Assembly (NCBI GenBank): GCA_036377055.1
Contig: DASUZD010000008.1
Coordinates: 1-28,748 of the forward strand
Source of the DNA: DASUZD01 sp036377055
Lineage (GTDB): Bacteria > Actinomycetota > Thermoleophilia > Gaiellales > Gaiellaceae
DNA length: 28,748 nt
Direction of reading: 5' to 3'
Positions 16,862-24,584 of this stretch are shown here, piece after piece. Under the pieces are notes generated by a model. That model was given only the letters and a program-made list of their open reading frames with translations, was not told where the DNA came from and made no database searches. Each line of letters opens with the position of its first letter. Positions within the stretch are counted from its first letter, which is position 1. The translations under genes were made by a program, and so were the position numbers.

Positions 16862-17926
16862 CTAGAGGTTCCGCGCGAGCTCGCCGCTCAGCTCCTCGAG
16901 GCTCGCGAGGTTGTGCCCGCCGGCGAAGACGTCCACGTACGGAAGCGCCGCAGCCATTCCGCGCGCGAGCGGCTCGTAGCGCGGGTCTTCCCTCAGCGGG
17001 TTGAGCCAGACGACGAGGTGCGCAAGTCGCGAGAGACGCGCCATCTGCTCCGCGAGGAGCTCGGGGTCGCCGGTGTCGAGGCCGTCGGAGCAGACGACGG
17101 CGATCGCCCCGCGCGCGAGGCCGGCGTGGCCGTAGCGGTCGAGGAACGTCTTGAGCGAGGCCCCTATCCGTGTGCCGCCGTCCCAGTCGAGCGCGACCTC
17201 GGTCGCGCGGCGGAGCGCCTGGTCGGGGTCGGTGGTCGCAAGCGCGCGCGTCAGTCGGGTGAGGCGGGTTCCGAAGCAGAACGCCTCCCAGCGCGGCGAC
17301 GCGCGGAGCGCTGCGTGCGCGAACACGAGCAGGGCGCGCGAATACGCGCTCATCGACCGCGAGACGTCGAGGAGGAGCACGACGCGCCGCGGGCGCAGCT
17401 GCCGTTCTCGGCGCGCGAGGAGTGCCGGGTCGCCGCCGGTCCGGAGCGCCCGGCGGACGGTCCGGCGGACGTCGAGGTCCGGCGCCGCGGCCGGCCGGCG
17501 CCGGCGCGAGCGCCGCTGCGGCGGCTGAAGCCGGAGCCTGGCCATGAGCGTCGCCAGCTCGCGGAGCTCGTCGGGCGTGCACGTCGAGAAGGACTTCCGG
17601 CTCAGGCGCTCGGCGGGACTCGCGAGCACGGCTTCTGCGTCGGCGCCTTCGCTTCCGTTGCCGGCCGACGCGGGCTCGACGAGGGCCGCCCGGCGTTCGA
17701 CGCGCGGAGGCGGCGGCATGAGCATGGGCGGACGCTCGGGCCCGAAGAACGTCGCGAAGACGCGGTCGTACACCGCCAGATCCTCGTGCCGAGAGACGAG
17801 GGTCGCGCGGCCGGCGAAGTAGAGGTCGTCGAGCGGGAGGAGCGCCGCAGCGCGGCAGAACGACACGATCCTCCCGGTTCCGACCGGCAGCCCTTCCGCG
17901 CGCAGCGCGCGGCCGAACTCGATCAG
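16862..17926 (-). CDS. coxE: CoxE-like VWA domain protein, CO dehydrogenase maturation
   Basis: 354-aa protein of the CoxE family, which works with the MoxR ATPase CoxD to mature the Mo-Cu site of CO dehydrogenase. The N-terminal part (IEFGRALRAEGLPVGTGRI) is typical of CoxE. An Arg/Pro-rich linker (about 135-150) precedes a VWA domain with full MIDAS: DVSRSMS (187-193), T252 in GGTRIGASL and D281 in CSDGLDTG. The C-terminal VVWLNPLREDPRY is also characteristic. The conserved N-terminus begins right after a CTG (17926) that overlaps the coxD stop as CTGA. No ATG, GTG or TTG is available there, and the first GTG downstream would cut off about 20 conserved residues. I therefore infer CTG initiation by coupling to coxD; a start inside coxD is less likely. 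Confidence 0.85.
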   Translation of the reverse strand: MIEFGRALRAEGLPVGTGRIVSFCRAAALLPLDDLYFAGRATLVSRHEDLAVYDRVFATFFGPERPPMLMPPPPRVERRAALVEPASAGNGSEGADAEAVLASPAERLSRKSFSTCTPDELRELATLMARLRLQPPQRRSRRRRPAAAPDLDVRRTVRRALRTGGDPALLARRERQLRPRRVVLLLDVSRSMSAYSRALLVFAHAALRASPRWEAFCFGTRLTRLTRALATTDPDQALRRATEVALDWDGGTRIGASLKTFLDRYGHAGLARGAIAVVCSDGLDTGDPELLAEQMARLSRLAHLVVWLNPLREDPRYEPLARGMAAALPYVDVFAGGHNLASLEELSGELARNL

Positions 17927-18762
17927 CCGCCGGGCGACGCGAGCGCCTCCTCCGCCAGCCGCAGGTCTTCGCGGTTCTTGACCGCCCAGCCGAGCGTCTC
18001 GCGCGCCGCCTGGCCGTCGACGGACTCGGCGCCGAGGAGCGAGAGCGCCTGCGCCCAGTCGATCGCCTCGGCGGCTCCCGGCGGCTTCACCAGGTCGAGC
18101 CCGCGGAGCCGCGCGACTGCGACCGCGACCGACCGTGCGAGCGCCTCCGACACCCCGGGCGCGCGGAGCCGGATGATCGCCACCTCGCGGTCGAGCTCGG
18201 GGAACTCGATCCAGTGGTAGAGGCATCGGCGCTTGAGCGCGTCGTGGAGCTCGCGTGTCCGGTTGGACGTGACGACGACGGCCGGCGGCTCGTCCGCGGA
18301 GATGGTCCCGAGCTCGGGGATCGTGACGGTGAAGTCGGAGAGCACCTCGAGCAGGAAAGCCTCGAACTCGTCGTCCGCGCGGTCGAGCTCGTCGACGAGG
18401 AGCACGACGGTCGAGCCGCCGCGGATCGCGCGGAGGAGCGGCCGCTCGACGAGGAACTCCGGCCCGTACAAGTCCTGCTCGCCGCCGGTGCGCGCGTAGA
18501 GGAGCTGGCGCGAGTAGTCCCACTCGTACAGCGCCTGCGCGGCGTCGACGCCCTCATAGCACTGGAGCCGCACGAGCTCGGCGCCGAGGATCCGCGCGAG
18601 CGTCTTGCCGACCTCCGTCTTGCCGACCCCCGGCTCGCCTTCGAGCAGAAGCGGCCGGCGCATCGCGAGCGCGAGGTAGATCGAGGTGGCGAGGCCGCGG
18701 TCCGGAAGGTACGAGGCCTCGCGAAAGGCGCGCTCGACCTCCTCGACTGCGGAGAAACGCAC
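17923..18762 (-). CDS. coxD: CoxD-like MoxR AAA+ ATPase
   Basis: 279-aa cytoplasmic AAA+ ATPase of the MoxR group. Visible are Walker A GEPGVGKT (42-49), Walker B VVLLVDELDRAD (119-130), sensor-1 TSN (165-167) and Arg-finger region DALKRRC (174-180). In Oligotropha carboxidovorans CoxD helps insert sulfur and copper into the molybdenum centre of CO dehydrogenase; the adjacent coxE and divergent coxMSL support that role here. The GTG start at 18762 is preferred: TACGAT ends 6 nt upstream, matching the leaderless layout of other genes here, and the protein then starts at the conserved SAVEEVERAF. In Oligotropha coxD follows coxL; here coxDE is divergent from coxMSL. Confidence 0.9.
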   Translation of the reverse strand: MRFSAVEEVERAFREASYLPDRGLATSIYLALAMRRPLLLEGEPGVGKTEVGKTLARILGAELVRLQCYEGVDAAQALYEWDYSRQLLYARTGGEQDLYGPEFLVERPLLRAIRGGSTVVLLVDELDRADDEFEAFLLEVLSDFTVTIPELGTISADEPPAVVVTSNRTRELHDALKRRCLYHWIEFPELDREVAIIRLRAPGVSEALARSVAVAVARLRGLDLVKPPGAAEAIDWAQALSLLGAESVDGQAARETLGWAVKNREDLRLAEEALASPGG

Positions 18763-18768
18763 GCGCTC

Positions 18769-18774
18769 ATCGTA
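18769..18774 (-). promoter_or_regulatory. -10 element of coxD (leaderless)
   Basis: TACGAT on the minus strand, then 6 nt, then the GTG of coxD. TTGTCC lies 19 nt further upstream as a possible -35. The element is within 40 bp of the opposing coxM -10, so the two promoters overlap and could be controlled by one regulator. Confidence 0.45.
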
Positions 18775-18787
18775 CGGGAGCTCCTCG

Positions 18788-18817
18788 TTGCGCGGACAAG
18801 CACCGCGGTCGTATGAT
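18788..18817 (+). promoter_or_regulatory. Promoter of coxMSL
   Basis: TTGCGC (18788-18793), 18-nt spacer, TATGAT (18812-18817), the best -10 in the cox region. The expected start of transcription is near 18824, exactly where the coxM homology begins, so the message would be leaderless. I see no obvious activator palindrome in the short divergent gap. Confidence 0.55.
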
Positions 18818-18823
18818 CGCCCT

Positions 18824-19850
18824 ACGTTCCCGTCGAGGTTCGAATACTTCGCGCCGGACACGCTCGAGGAGGCGCTCGAGCTGCTCGGCCGGTTCGGCGA
18901 CGAGGGCAAGGTGCTCGCCGGCGGCCAGAGCCTGATCCCCCTGCTCAAGCTCCGGTTCGCCATCCCGGGTGCGCTCGTCGACGTGAACCGGCTCCCGGGC
19001 CTCGACTCGCTCGCGGAGGACGGCGGCGGCCTTCGCATCGGCGCGCTCGTCCGGCACAAGACGTGCGAGCGCTCGAAGCTGCTCCGGACGCGCTTCCCGG
19101 GGCTGTCGCAGTGCGCCTCGCAGGTCTCCGACCCGATCGTGCGCAACCTCGGCACCGTCTGCGGCTCGCTCGCACACGCCGATCCGCAGGGCGATTGGGG
19201 GTCGGCGCTGCTCGCGGCAGGCGCCGATCTCGTCGCGCGTGGGCCGGGCGGCGAGCGGACGATCCCGCTCTCCGAGTTCTTCCACGGCCCGTTCGAGACG
19301 TCACTCGAGCCGAACGAGATCCTCACCGAGGTGCGCGTCCCCGACCCCGGCCCGCGTTCCGGCGGGGCGTACCTCAAGCTGGAGCGGAAGGTCGGCGACT
19401 TCGCCACCGTCGGGGTCGGCGTCCAGGTCTCGTTCGACGACGGGCACGTGCGGCGCGCGGGGATCGCGCTGACCGGCGTGGGGCCGACGAACATCCGCGC
19501 TGTCGACGCCGAGCAGGCTCTGACGGGCGCGACGCTCGACGACGACGCGATCCGCGGCGCGGCCGAGCTCGCGGCGAAGGCGGGCGAGCCGCGGAGCGAC
19601 ATCCGCGGGGAGCGCCGAGTACAAGCGGCAGGTCGTGCGGGTCTTCACCGAGCGGGCGCTTCGCCGCGCGTCGGAGCTCGCCAGCGCTTCCGAGCCCGAG
19701 CCCGACTCGACCGACGGTGGCACGCACGTCCCCGACGCGGCGGGCGAGCCCGAGACGTTCAGCGGCGAGGAGACGGTCGAGGGCGTGATGGACGAGCTCG
19801 AGCGGAAGCCCGGCGGGCCGACCGGCGACGAGGCGGGAGGCGCCGCGTGA
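18824..19850 (+). CDS. coxM: CO dehydrogenase medium (FAD) subunit, frameshifted, non-standard start
   Basis: FAD-binding subunit that takes electrons from CoxS and passes them to the quinone pool. Seen are RFEYFAPDTLEEALELL, FAD loop AGGQSLIPLLKLR and second FAD loop GTVCGSLAHADP (Cys where many relatives have Gly). After SDIRG at 19609 the frame breaks. Removing one G from GGGG (19607-19610) restores the family ending SAEYKRQVVRVFTERALRRA and leads to a TGA that overlaps the coxS start. The corrected protein is about 341 aa, including an acidic 55-residue tail absent from typical 285-aa CoxM. As written, the uncorrected frame runs through about 80 Arg-rich residues into coxS. There is no ATG or GTG at the start: ACG at 18824 lies where a leaderless start should be, and TTG 18788 sits in the -35. 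Could be base errors or a decaying gene. Confidence 0.85.
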
Positions 19851-20314
19851 ACATCGAGGTGACGGTGAACGGCGTTGCGCGGTCGGCGGACGTCGAGCCG
19901 CGCCTGTTGCTCGTGCACTTCCTGCGCGAGACCCTCGGCTTGACGGGCACACACGTCGGCTGCGACACGACGAGCTGCGGAGCCTGCACGGTTCTCCTCG
20001 ACGGGACGCCGATCAAGTCGTGCACCTACCTCGCGGTGCAGGCGAACGGGCGCTCGGTCACGACCGTCGAGGGTCTGATGCGAGACGGCGCGCTCCACCC
20101 GATCCAGGAGGGCTTCAAGGAGGAGCACGGTCTCCAGTGCGGCTTCTGCACGCCCGGGATGATGCTCGTGTCGGCCGCGCTGCTCGAGGAGAACCCGAAC
20201 CCGAGCGAGGAGGAGATCCGCTGGGCGATCTCCGGGAACATCTGCCGCTGCACCGGCTACCAGAACATCGTCAAGTCCGTCCAGTGGGCGGCGAAGAAGC
20301 TCCAGGAGGCGTAG
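19847..20314 (+). CDS. coxS: CO dehydrogenase small iron-sulfur subunit
   Basis: 155-aa protein with two [2Fe-2S] clusters that carries electrons from the Mo-Cu site of CoxL to FAD in CoxM. The ferredoxin-like N-terminal cluster is bound by C39, C44, C47 and C59 (GCDTTSCGACTV, then SC). The helical C-terminal cluster is bound by C98, C101, C133 and C135 (QCGFCTPGM, NICRCTGY). All eight ligands are present and length is standard for the family. The GTG at 19847 overlaps the corrected coxM stop as GTGA. Because of the coxM frameshift this reading frame is also open far upstream, so an automatic caller may report one fused protein. Confidence 0.96.
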   Translation: MNIEVTVNGVARSADVEPRLLLVHFLRETLGLTGTHVGCDTTSCGACTVLLDGTPIKSCTYLAVQANGRSVTTVEGLMRDGALHPIQEGFKEEHGLQCGFCTPGMMLVSAALLEENPNPSEEEIRWAISGNICRCTGYQNIVKSVQWAAKKLQEA

Positions 20315-20317
20315 TCC

Positions 20318-22678
20318 ATGGCGACCGAGGCGCGCGAGCACCGCTGGCTGGGCAAGAGCGTCAAGCGCAAGGAGGACGAGCGGTTCGTCCGGGGCAAGGG
20401 CAACTACCTGGACGACATCAAGCTGCCCGGGATGCTGCACATGGCGATCCTGCGAAGCCAGTTCGCGCACGCGCGGATCCGCTCGATCGACGTTTCCGCG
20501 GCGCAGGCGCTCGAAGGCGTCGTCGCGGTCGTGACCGGCGAGCTGCTCGCCCAGCACAACCTCGCCTGGATGCCGACGCTTTCCGGCGACACACAGGCCG
20601 TGCTGGCGACGGACAAGGTCCGGATGCAGGGCCAGGAGGTCGCGTGCGTGATCGCCGAGGATCCGTACGTCGCGCACGACGCGCTCGAGCTTATCGTCGT
20701 CGACTACGAGCCGCTGCCGGCGGTGACGACGCCCCAGCAGGCGGTCGAGGAGGGCGCGCCGCTCATCCGCGACGACAAGGAGGGGCAGACCGACAACCGG
20801 ATCTACCACTGGGAGGCCGGCGACGCCGAGGCGACCGAGCGCGCGTTCGCCGGCGCGGACCGCGTCGTCGAGCTGAGCACGCACTACCCGCGCTGCCACC
20901 CGGCGCCGCTCGAATGCTGCGGCTGCGTCGCGGACGTGAATCCGGCCACCGGGCAGGCGACGATCTACATGACCTCGCAGGCGCCCCACGCGCACCGGAC
21001 GGTCTTCGCGCTCGTCGCCGGGCTGCCGGAGCAGAACATCCGGATCGTCTCGCCCGACATCGGCGGCGGCTTCGGAAACAAGGTGCCGATCTACCCGGGG
21101 TACGTCGTCGCGACGGCTGCGTCGCTCCTGATCGGCCGCCCGGTCAAGTGGGTCGAGGATCGCACCGGGAACCTGATCTCGACCGGCTTTGCGCGCGACT
21201 TCTACATGGACGGCGAGCTCGCTCTCCGCGACGACGGCACGATGCTCGGCCTCCGCGTGAAGATGCTCTCCGACCAGGGCTACTCGTACGCGGACGCACA
21301 GCCGACGAAGTTCAGGGCGGGCCTCTTCCACATCGTGACGGGCTCGTACGACCTCCCGGCGGCGCACGTCGTCACCGACGGCGCCTACACGAACAAGGCG
21401 CCCGGCGGCGTCGCCTACCGGTGCTCCTTCCGCGTCACCGAGGCGTCGTACCTGATCGAGCGCCTCGTCCAGCACGCTGCGTACGAGCTCGGAATGGATC
21501 CGGCCGAGCTCCGCCGGAAGAACTTCATCAAGCCGGAGCAGTTCCCGTACGAGTCGGCGACCGGCTTCGTCTACGACTCGGGCGACTACGAGCGCGCCCT
21601 CGACCTCGCCCTCGACGCGCTGGACTACCAAGGCTTGCGCGAGGAGCAGCGGCGGGCGCGCGAGGAGGAAGGTCGTCTCCTCGGCATCGGGATCGCGAGC
21701 TTCACCGAGGTCGTCGGCGCGGGGCCGAGCCGCGACTACGACATCCTCGGGATCAAGATGTTCGACTCGGCCGAGCTGCGGGTCCATCCGACGGGCAAGG
21801 CGATCCTCAAGCTGGGCGTGAAGTCGCAAGGCCAGGGGCACGAGACGACGTTCGCGCAGATCGTCGCCGACGAGCTCGGGATCCCGCCGCAGGACATCCT
21901 CGTCATGGAGGGCGACACGGACAACACGCCGTACGGCCTCGGCACGTACGCGAGCCGCTCGACCCCGACCGCGGGAGCGGCGACGGCGGTGATCTCCCGC
22001 ACGCTGCGCGACAAGGCGCGGAAGATCGCCGCGCACCTGCTCGAGGCGTCGGAGGAGGATCTCGACTGGGACGGCGAGCGCTTCGCCGTCAAGGGCGCGC
22101 CCGACCGCGCGAAGACGATCCAGGACGTCGCGTTCGCTGCCTACACGGCCGATCTGCCTGAGGGCATGGACGCCGGGCTCGAGGGCGTGAAGTACTACGA
22201 CCCGCCGAACATGACGTTCCCGTTCGGGACGTACGCGGTCGTCGTCGAGATCGACCGCGGCACCGGCCAGTGGAAGCCGCTGCGCGTGGTCGCGGTCGAC
22301 GACTGCGGCGTCCGCATCAACCCGATGATCGTCGAGGGCCAGATCATGGGCGGGCTGACCGAGGGCTTCGCGATGGCGGCGATGGAGCTGATCACGTTCG
22401 ACGAGGCCGGCAACTGCATCGGGGCGAACTTCACCGACTACCTGATCCCGACGGCGTGGGAGACGCCGAGCTTCGAGCTGCACGAGACGGTCACGCCGTC
22501 GCCGCATCATCCGATCGGCGCCAAGGGCGTGGGCGAGTCGGCGACGGTCGGGTCGCCCGCCGCTTACGTGAATGCGATCGTCGACGCTCTCGCGCACGCA
22601 GGCGTGCGGAACCTCGAGATGCCGGTCACCTCCGACAAGGTCTGGCAGGCGCTGAACGAGGTGGGACTCGCGGAGTGA
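20318..22678 (+). CDS. coxL: Form I CO dehydrogenase large (Mo-Cu) subunit
   Basis: 786-aa catalytic subunit that oxidises CO with water to CO2. The diagnostic loop VAYRCSFR is present, with C369 as the copper ligand (equivalent to Cys388 of Oligotropha). AYxCSFR defines form I, the genuine aerobic CO dehydrogenases. Molybdopterin-cytosine dinucleotide contacts are also seen: GGGFGNK, QGQGHETT and the GVGESAT loop with the Glu next to Mo. Length matches the usual 780-810 aa. AGGAGG (20304-20309) inside the end of coxS is well placed before ATG 20318. The order M-S-L is that of form I operons. No truncation or lost catalytic residue is visible. The enzyme is normally a cytoplasmic (LSM)2 dimer bound to the inner membrane through CoxG. 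Confidence 0.97.
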   Translation: MATEAREHRWLGKSVKRKEDERFVRGKGNYLDDIKLPGMLHMAILRSQFAHARIRSIDVSAAQALEGVVAVVTGELLAQHNLAWMPTLSGDTQAVLATDKVRMQGQEVACVIAEDPYVAHDALELIVVDYEPLPAVTTPQQAVEEGAPLIRDDKEGQTDNRIYHWEAGDAEATERAFAGADRVVELSTHYPRCHPAPLECCGCVADVNPATGQATIYMTSQAPHAHRTVFALVAGLPEQNIRIVSPDIGGGFGNKVPIYPGYVVATAASLLIGRPVKWVEDRTGNLISTGFARDFYMDGELALRDDGTMLGLRVKMLSDQGYSYADAQPTKFRAGLFHIVTGSYDLPAAHVVTDGAYTNKAPGGVAYRCSFRVTEASYLIERLVQHAAYELGMDPAELRRKNFIKPEQFPYESATGFVYDSGDYERALDLALDALDYQGLREEQRRAREEEGRLLGIGIASFTEVVGAGPSRDYDILGIKMFDSAELRVHPTGKAILKLGVKSQGQGHETTFAQIVADELGIPPQDILVMEGDTDNTPYGLGTYASRSTPTAGAATAVISRTLRDKARKIAAHLLEASEEDLDWDGERFAVKGAPDRAKTIQDVAFAAYTADLPEGMDAGLEGVKYYDPPNMTFPFGTYAVVVEIDRGTGQWKPLRVVAVDDCGVRINPMIVEGQIMGGLTEGFAMAAMELITFDEAGNCIGANFTDYLIPTAWETPSFELHETVTPSPHHPIGAKGVGESATVGSPAAYVNAIVDALAHAGVRNLEMPVTSDKVWQALNEVGLAE

Positions 22679-23565
22679 GCTCGACCGACGTGCTCCTGCG
22701 CGCCGGTCGGCTTGCGGCTGAGGGCGTCCCCTTCGCGCTCGTGACCGTCGTCGACGTCGTGCGGCCGGCCTCGACCCGCCGCGGCGACCGCGGCCTCGTC
22801 ACCGCCGACGGCGCCCTCGTCGGGTGGGTCGGCGGGGCGTGCTCGGAGCCGATCGTCGTGCGCGAGGCGCTGCGCGCGCTCGCGGAGGGCGAGGCACGGC
22901 TGGTGCGGATCGGGCCGCCGGGCCGCTTGACGGAGGGCGCGGCTGCCGACGCCGTCGTCGCCGAGTCGAGCTGCGCCTCCGAGGGGGTCGTCGACGTGCT
23001 CGTCGAGCCGCAGCTGCCTGAGCCGCTGCTCGCCGTCGTCGGCGCTTCGCCTGCCGCGGAGACTCTCGCGCGGATCGCTCCCGAGGTCGGGTGGCGCGTC
23101 GTGCGCGAGGTGAGCCCGAAGGCAGATGCGGTCGTCGTCGCGACGATGGGTCACGGGGACGAGGAGGCGCTGGCGGCCGCGCTCGAGGCCGGCGCCGGCT
23201 ACGTCGGCCTCGTCGCGAGCGCGCGCCGCGCCCGGGCGGTGCTCGCAGCACTGCGCGAGAGCGGCCTCGACGAGGAGGAGCTCGCGCGCGTTCGAAGCCC
23301 GGCCGGACTCGACCTCGGCCCGTCGACCCAGCCGGAGATCGCCGTGGCGGTGCTCGCAGAGCTCGTGGCGTGGCGCCACACCCGCGCGCCCGTCCCTGCG
23401 ACCCCGGCCGTCGCGCGGGATCCCGTCTGTGGGATGGAGGTAGCCGTCGCCGGCGCGAAGGAGACGGCCGAGCACGAGGGGCAGACGTACGTCTTCTGCG
23501 GGCCCGGCTGCCGGAGCCGTTTCGAGGCCGAGCCCGCCCGGTACCTTGCCGTCGAGACTCCGTGA
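22675..23565 (+). CDS. XdhC-family maturation factor fused to a YHS metal-binding domain
   Basis: 296-aa protein. Residues 1-110 form the XdhC/CoxI N-terminal domain (GWVGGACSEPIVVREALRAL), residues about 115-235 the Rossmann-like XdhC C-terminal domain (GYVGLVASARRARAVLAAL). Residues 248-291 add a YHS domain, RDPVCGMEV then TYVFCGPGCRSRF, with C252, C275 and C279. XdhC proteins bind molybdenum cofactor, help sulfurate it and deliver it to the apoenzyme. YHS domains occur in copper-handling proteins. Their fusion directly after a form I coxL suggests one protein handling both the Mo cofactor and the copper of the active site; this is inference. GTG 22675 overlaps the coxL stop (GTGA). The role is analogous to CoxF/CoxI but I do not assign the symbol. 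Confidence 0.88.
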   Translation: MSSTDVLLRAGRLAAEGVPFALVTVVDVVRPASTRRGDRGLVTADGALVGWVGGACSEPIVVREALRALAEGEARLVRIGPPGRLTEGAAADAVVAESSCASEGVVDVLVEPQLPEPLLAVVGASPAAETLARIAPEVGWRVVREVSPKADAVVVATMGHGDEEALAAALEAGAGYVGLVASARRARAVLAALRESGLDEEELARVRSPAGLDLGPSTQPEIAVAVLAELVAWRHTRAPVPATPAVARDPVCGMEVAVAGAKETAEHEGQTYVFCGPGCRSRFEAEPARYLAVETP

Positions 23566-24584
23566 AGGACATCCTGCCGACACTCGAGCGCTGGACCGCG
23601 GACGGGCTGCGCGCCGCCACCGCGACCGTCGTCGCGATCGAGCGCTCGGCGCCACGCGATCCCGGGGCCGTTCTCGCCGTCTCGGAGCAGGGCGACGTCG
23701 CGGGCTCGGTCACCGGCGGTTGCGTCGAGCCGGCCGTCTACGAGGAGGCGCGCGACGTGCTCGCAGGTGGTTCGCCTCGTCTCAAGTCGTACGGGATCGC
23801 GGACGAGGAGGCGTTCGAGGTCGGCCTCTCCTGCGGCGGGACGGTCCACATCTTCGTCTCGATGCTCGATCCGGCGCTGGTCGAGCCGTTCGCGGCCGCG
23901 CTGGCCGAGGATCGCGCCGTCGCTTTGACGTACGACGTCTCCGGTCCGGACGCGGGAGCGGCGCGGGTCGTCCTCGGCGACGCCGAGCCCGAGGACGACG
24001 TCGAGCGGCGGGCGCAGGAGCTGCTCGCGCTCGGCGAGACGGCGCTCGTCGAGGTCGGCGGCGAGGACGTCTTCGTGTCGTCCTTCGCGCCCAGGCCGGC
24101 GATGTACGTCTTCGGCGCGGTCGACCACGCGGCTGCGCTCGCGCAGGTCGGCCGTCACCTCGGCTACCGCGTCACGGTCTGCGACGCTCGCGCCCGCTTC
24201 GCCACGCCCGAGCGCTTCCCGAACGTCGACGAGCTCGTCGTCGACTGGCCCGACCGGTTCCTCGCCCAGGCCCCAATCGACGAGCGGACGGCGATCTGCG
24301 TCCTCACTCACGACCACAAGTTCGACGTGCCGCTGCTCAAGGTCGCGCTGCGCAGCCCCGCCGGCTACATCGGCGCGATGGGCAGCCGGCGGACGACGGA
24401 GGAGCGCGCCGAGCGTCTCCGCGCAGAGAGCGTGACCGACGACGAGCTCGGCCGCATTCGCGCGCCGATCGGGCTGCGGATCGGCGCCCGCGCGCCCGAG
24501 GAGGTCGCGGTCGCGATCGGCGCCGAGATCGTCCAGGCGGCGCGCGAGCGCGCGAAGGCCGCGGTCGAGCCGGTGGCGCGCTGA
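23562..24584 (+). CDS. XdhC/CoxF-family molybdenum cofactor insertion protein
   Basis: 340-aa full-length XdhC-type protein. The N-terminal domain has SAPRDPGAVLAV and SVTGGCVEPAVYEEA with the conserved Cys54, then GLSCGGTVHIFV. The C-terminal Rossmann-like domain starts near PAMYVFGAVDHAAALAQ and holds TVCDARARFATPERFP, LTHDHKFDVPLL and GYIGAMGSRRT. It is closer to classical XdhC than the preceding YHS fusion and lacks the YHS part. Proposed role: protecting and sulfurating the cofactor before insertion into CoxL or into the form II enzyme downstream. GTG 23562 overlaps the previous stop as GTGA, so translation is coupled. Confidence 0.92.
   Translation: MKDILPTLERWTADGLRAATATVVAIERSAPRDPGAVLAVSEQGDVAGSVTGGCVEPAVYEEARDVLAGGSPRLKSYGIADEEAFEVGLSCGGTVHIFVSMLDPALVEPFAAALAEDRAVALTYDVSGPDAGAARVVLGDAEPEDDVERRAQELLALGETALVEVGGEDVFVSSFAPRPAMYVFGAVDHAAALAQVGRHLGYRVTVCDARARFATPERFPNVDELVVDWPDRFLAQAPIDERTAICVLTHDHKFDVPLLKVALRSPAGYIGAMGSRRTTEERAERLRAESVTDDELGRIRAPIGLRIGARAPEEVAVAIGAEIVQAARERAKAAVEPVAR

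Noticed and set aside
18686..20314. A single 542-aa CoxM-CoxS fusion protein
   Set aside because: The joining 80 residues are out-of-frame coxM sequence; the next frame holds the conserved CoxM ending and a stop that overlaps a normal coxS start.
19301..22597. 1098-codon antisense ORF opposite coxM/S/L
   Set aside because: Its product is Arg/Asp/Val-rich low-complexity sequence, and the opposite strand encodes complete conserved subunits. It is a by-product of high GC.
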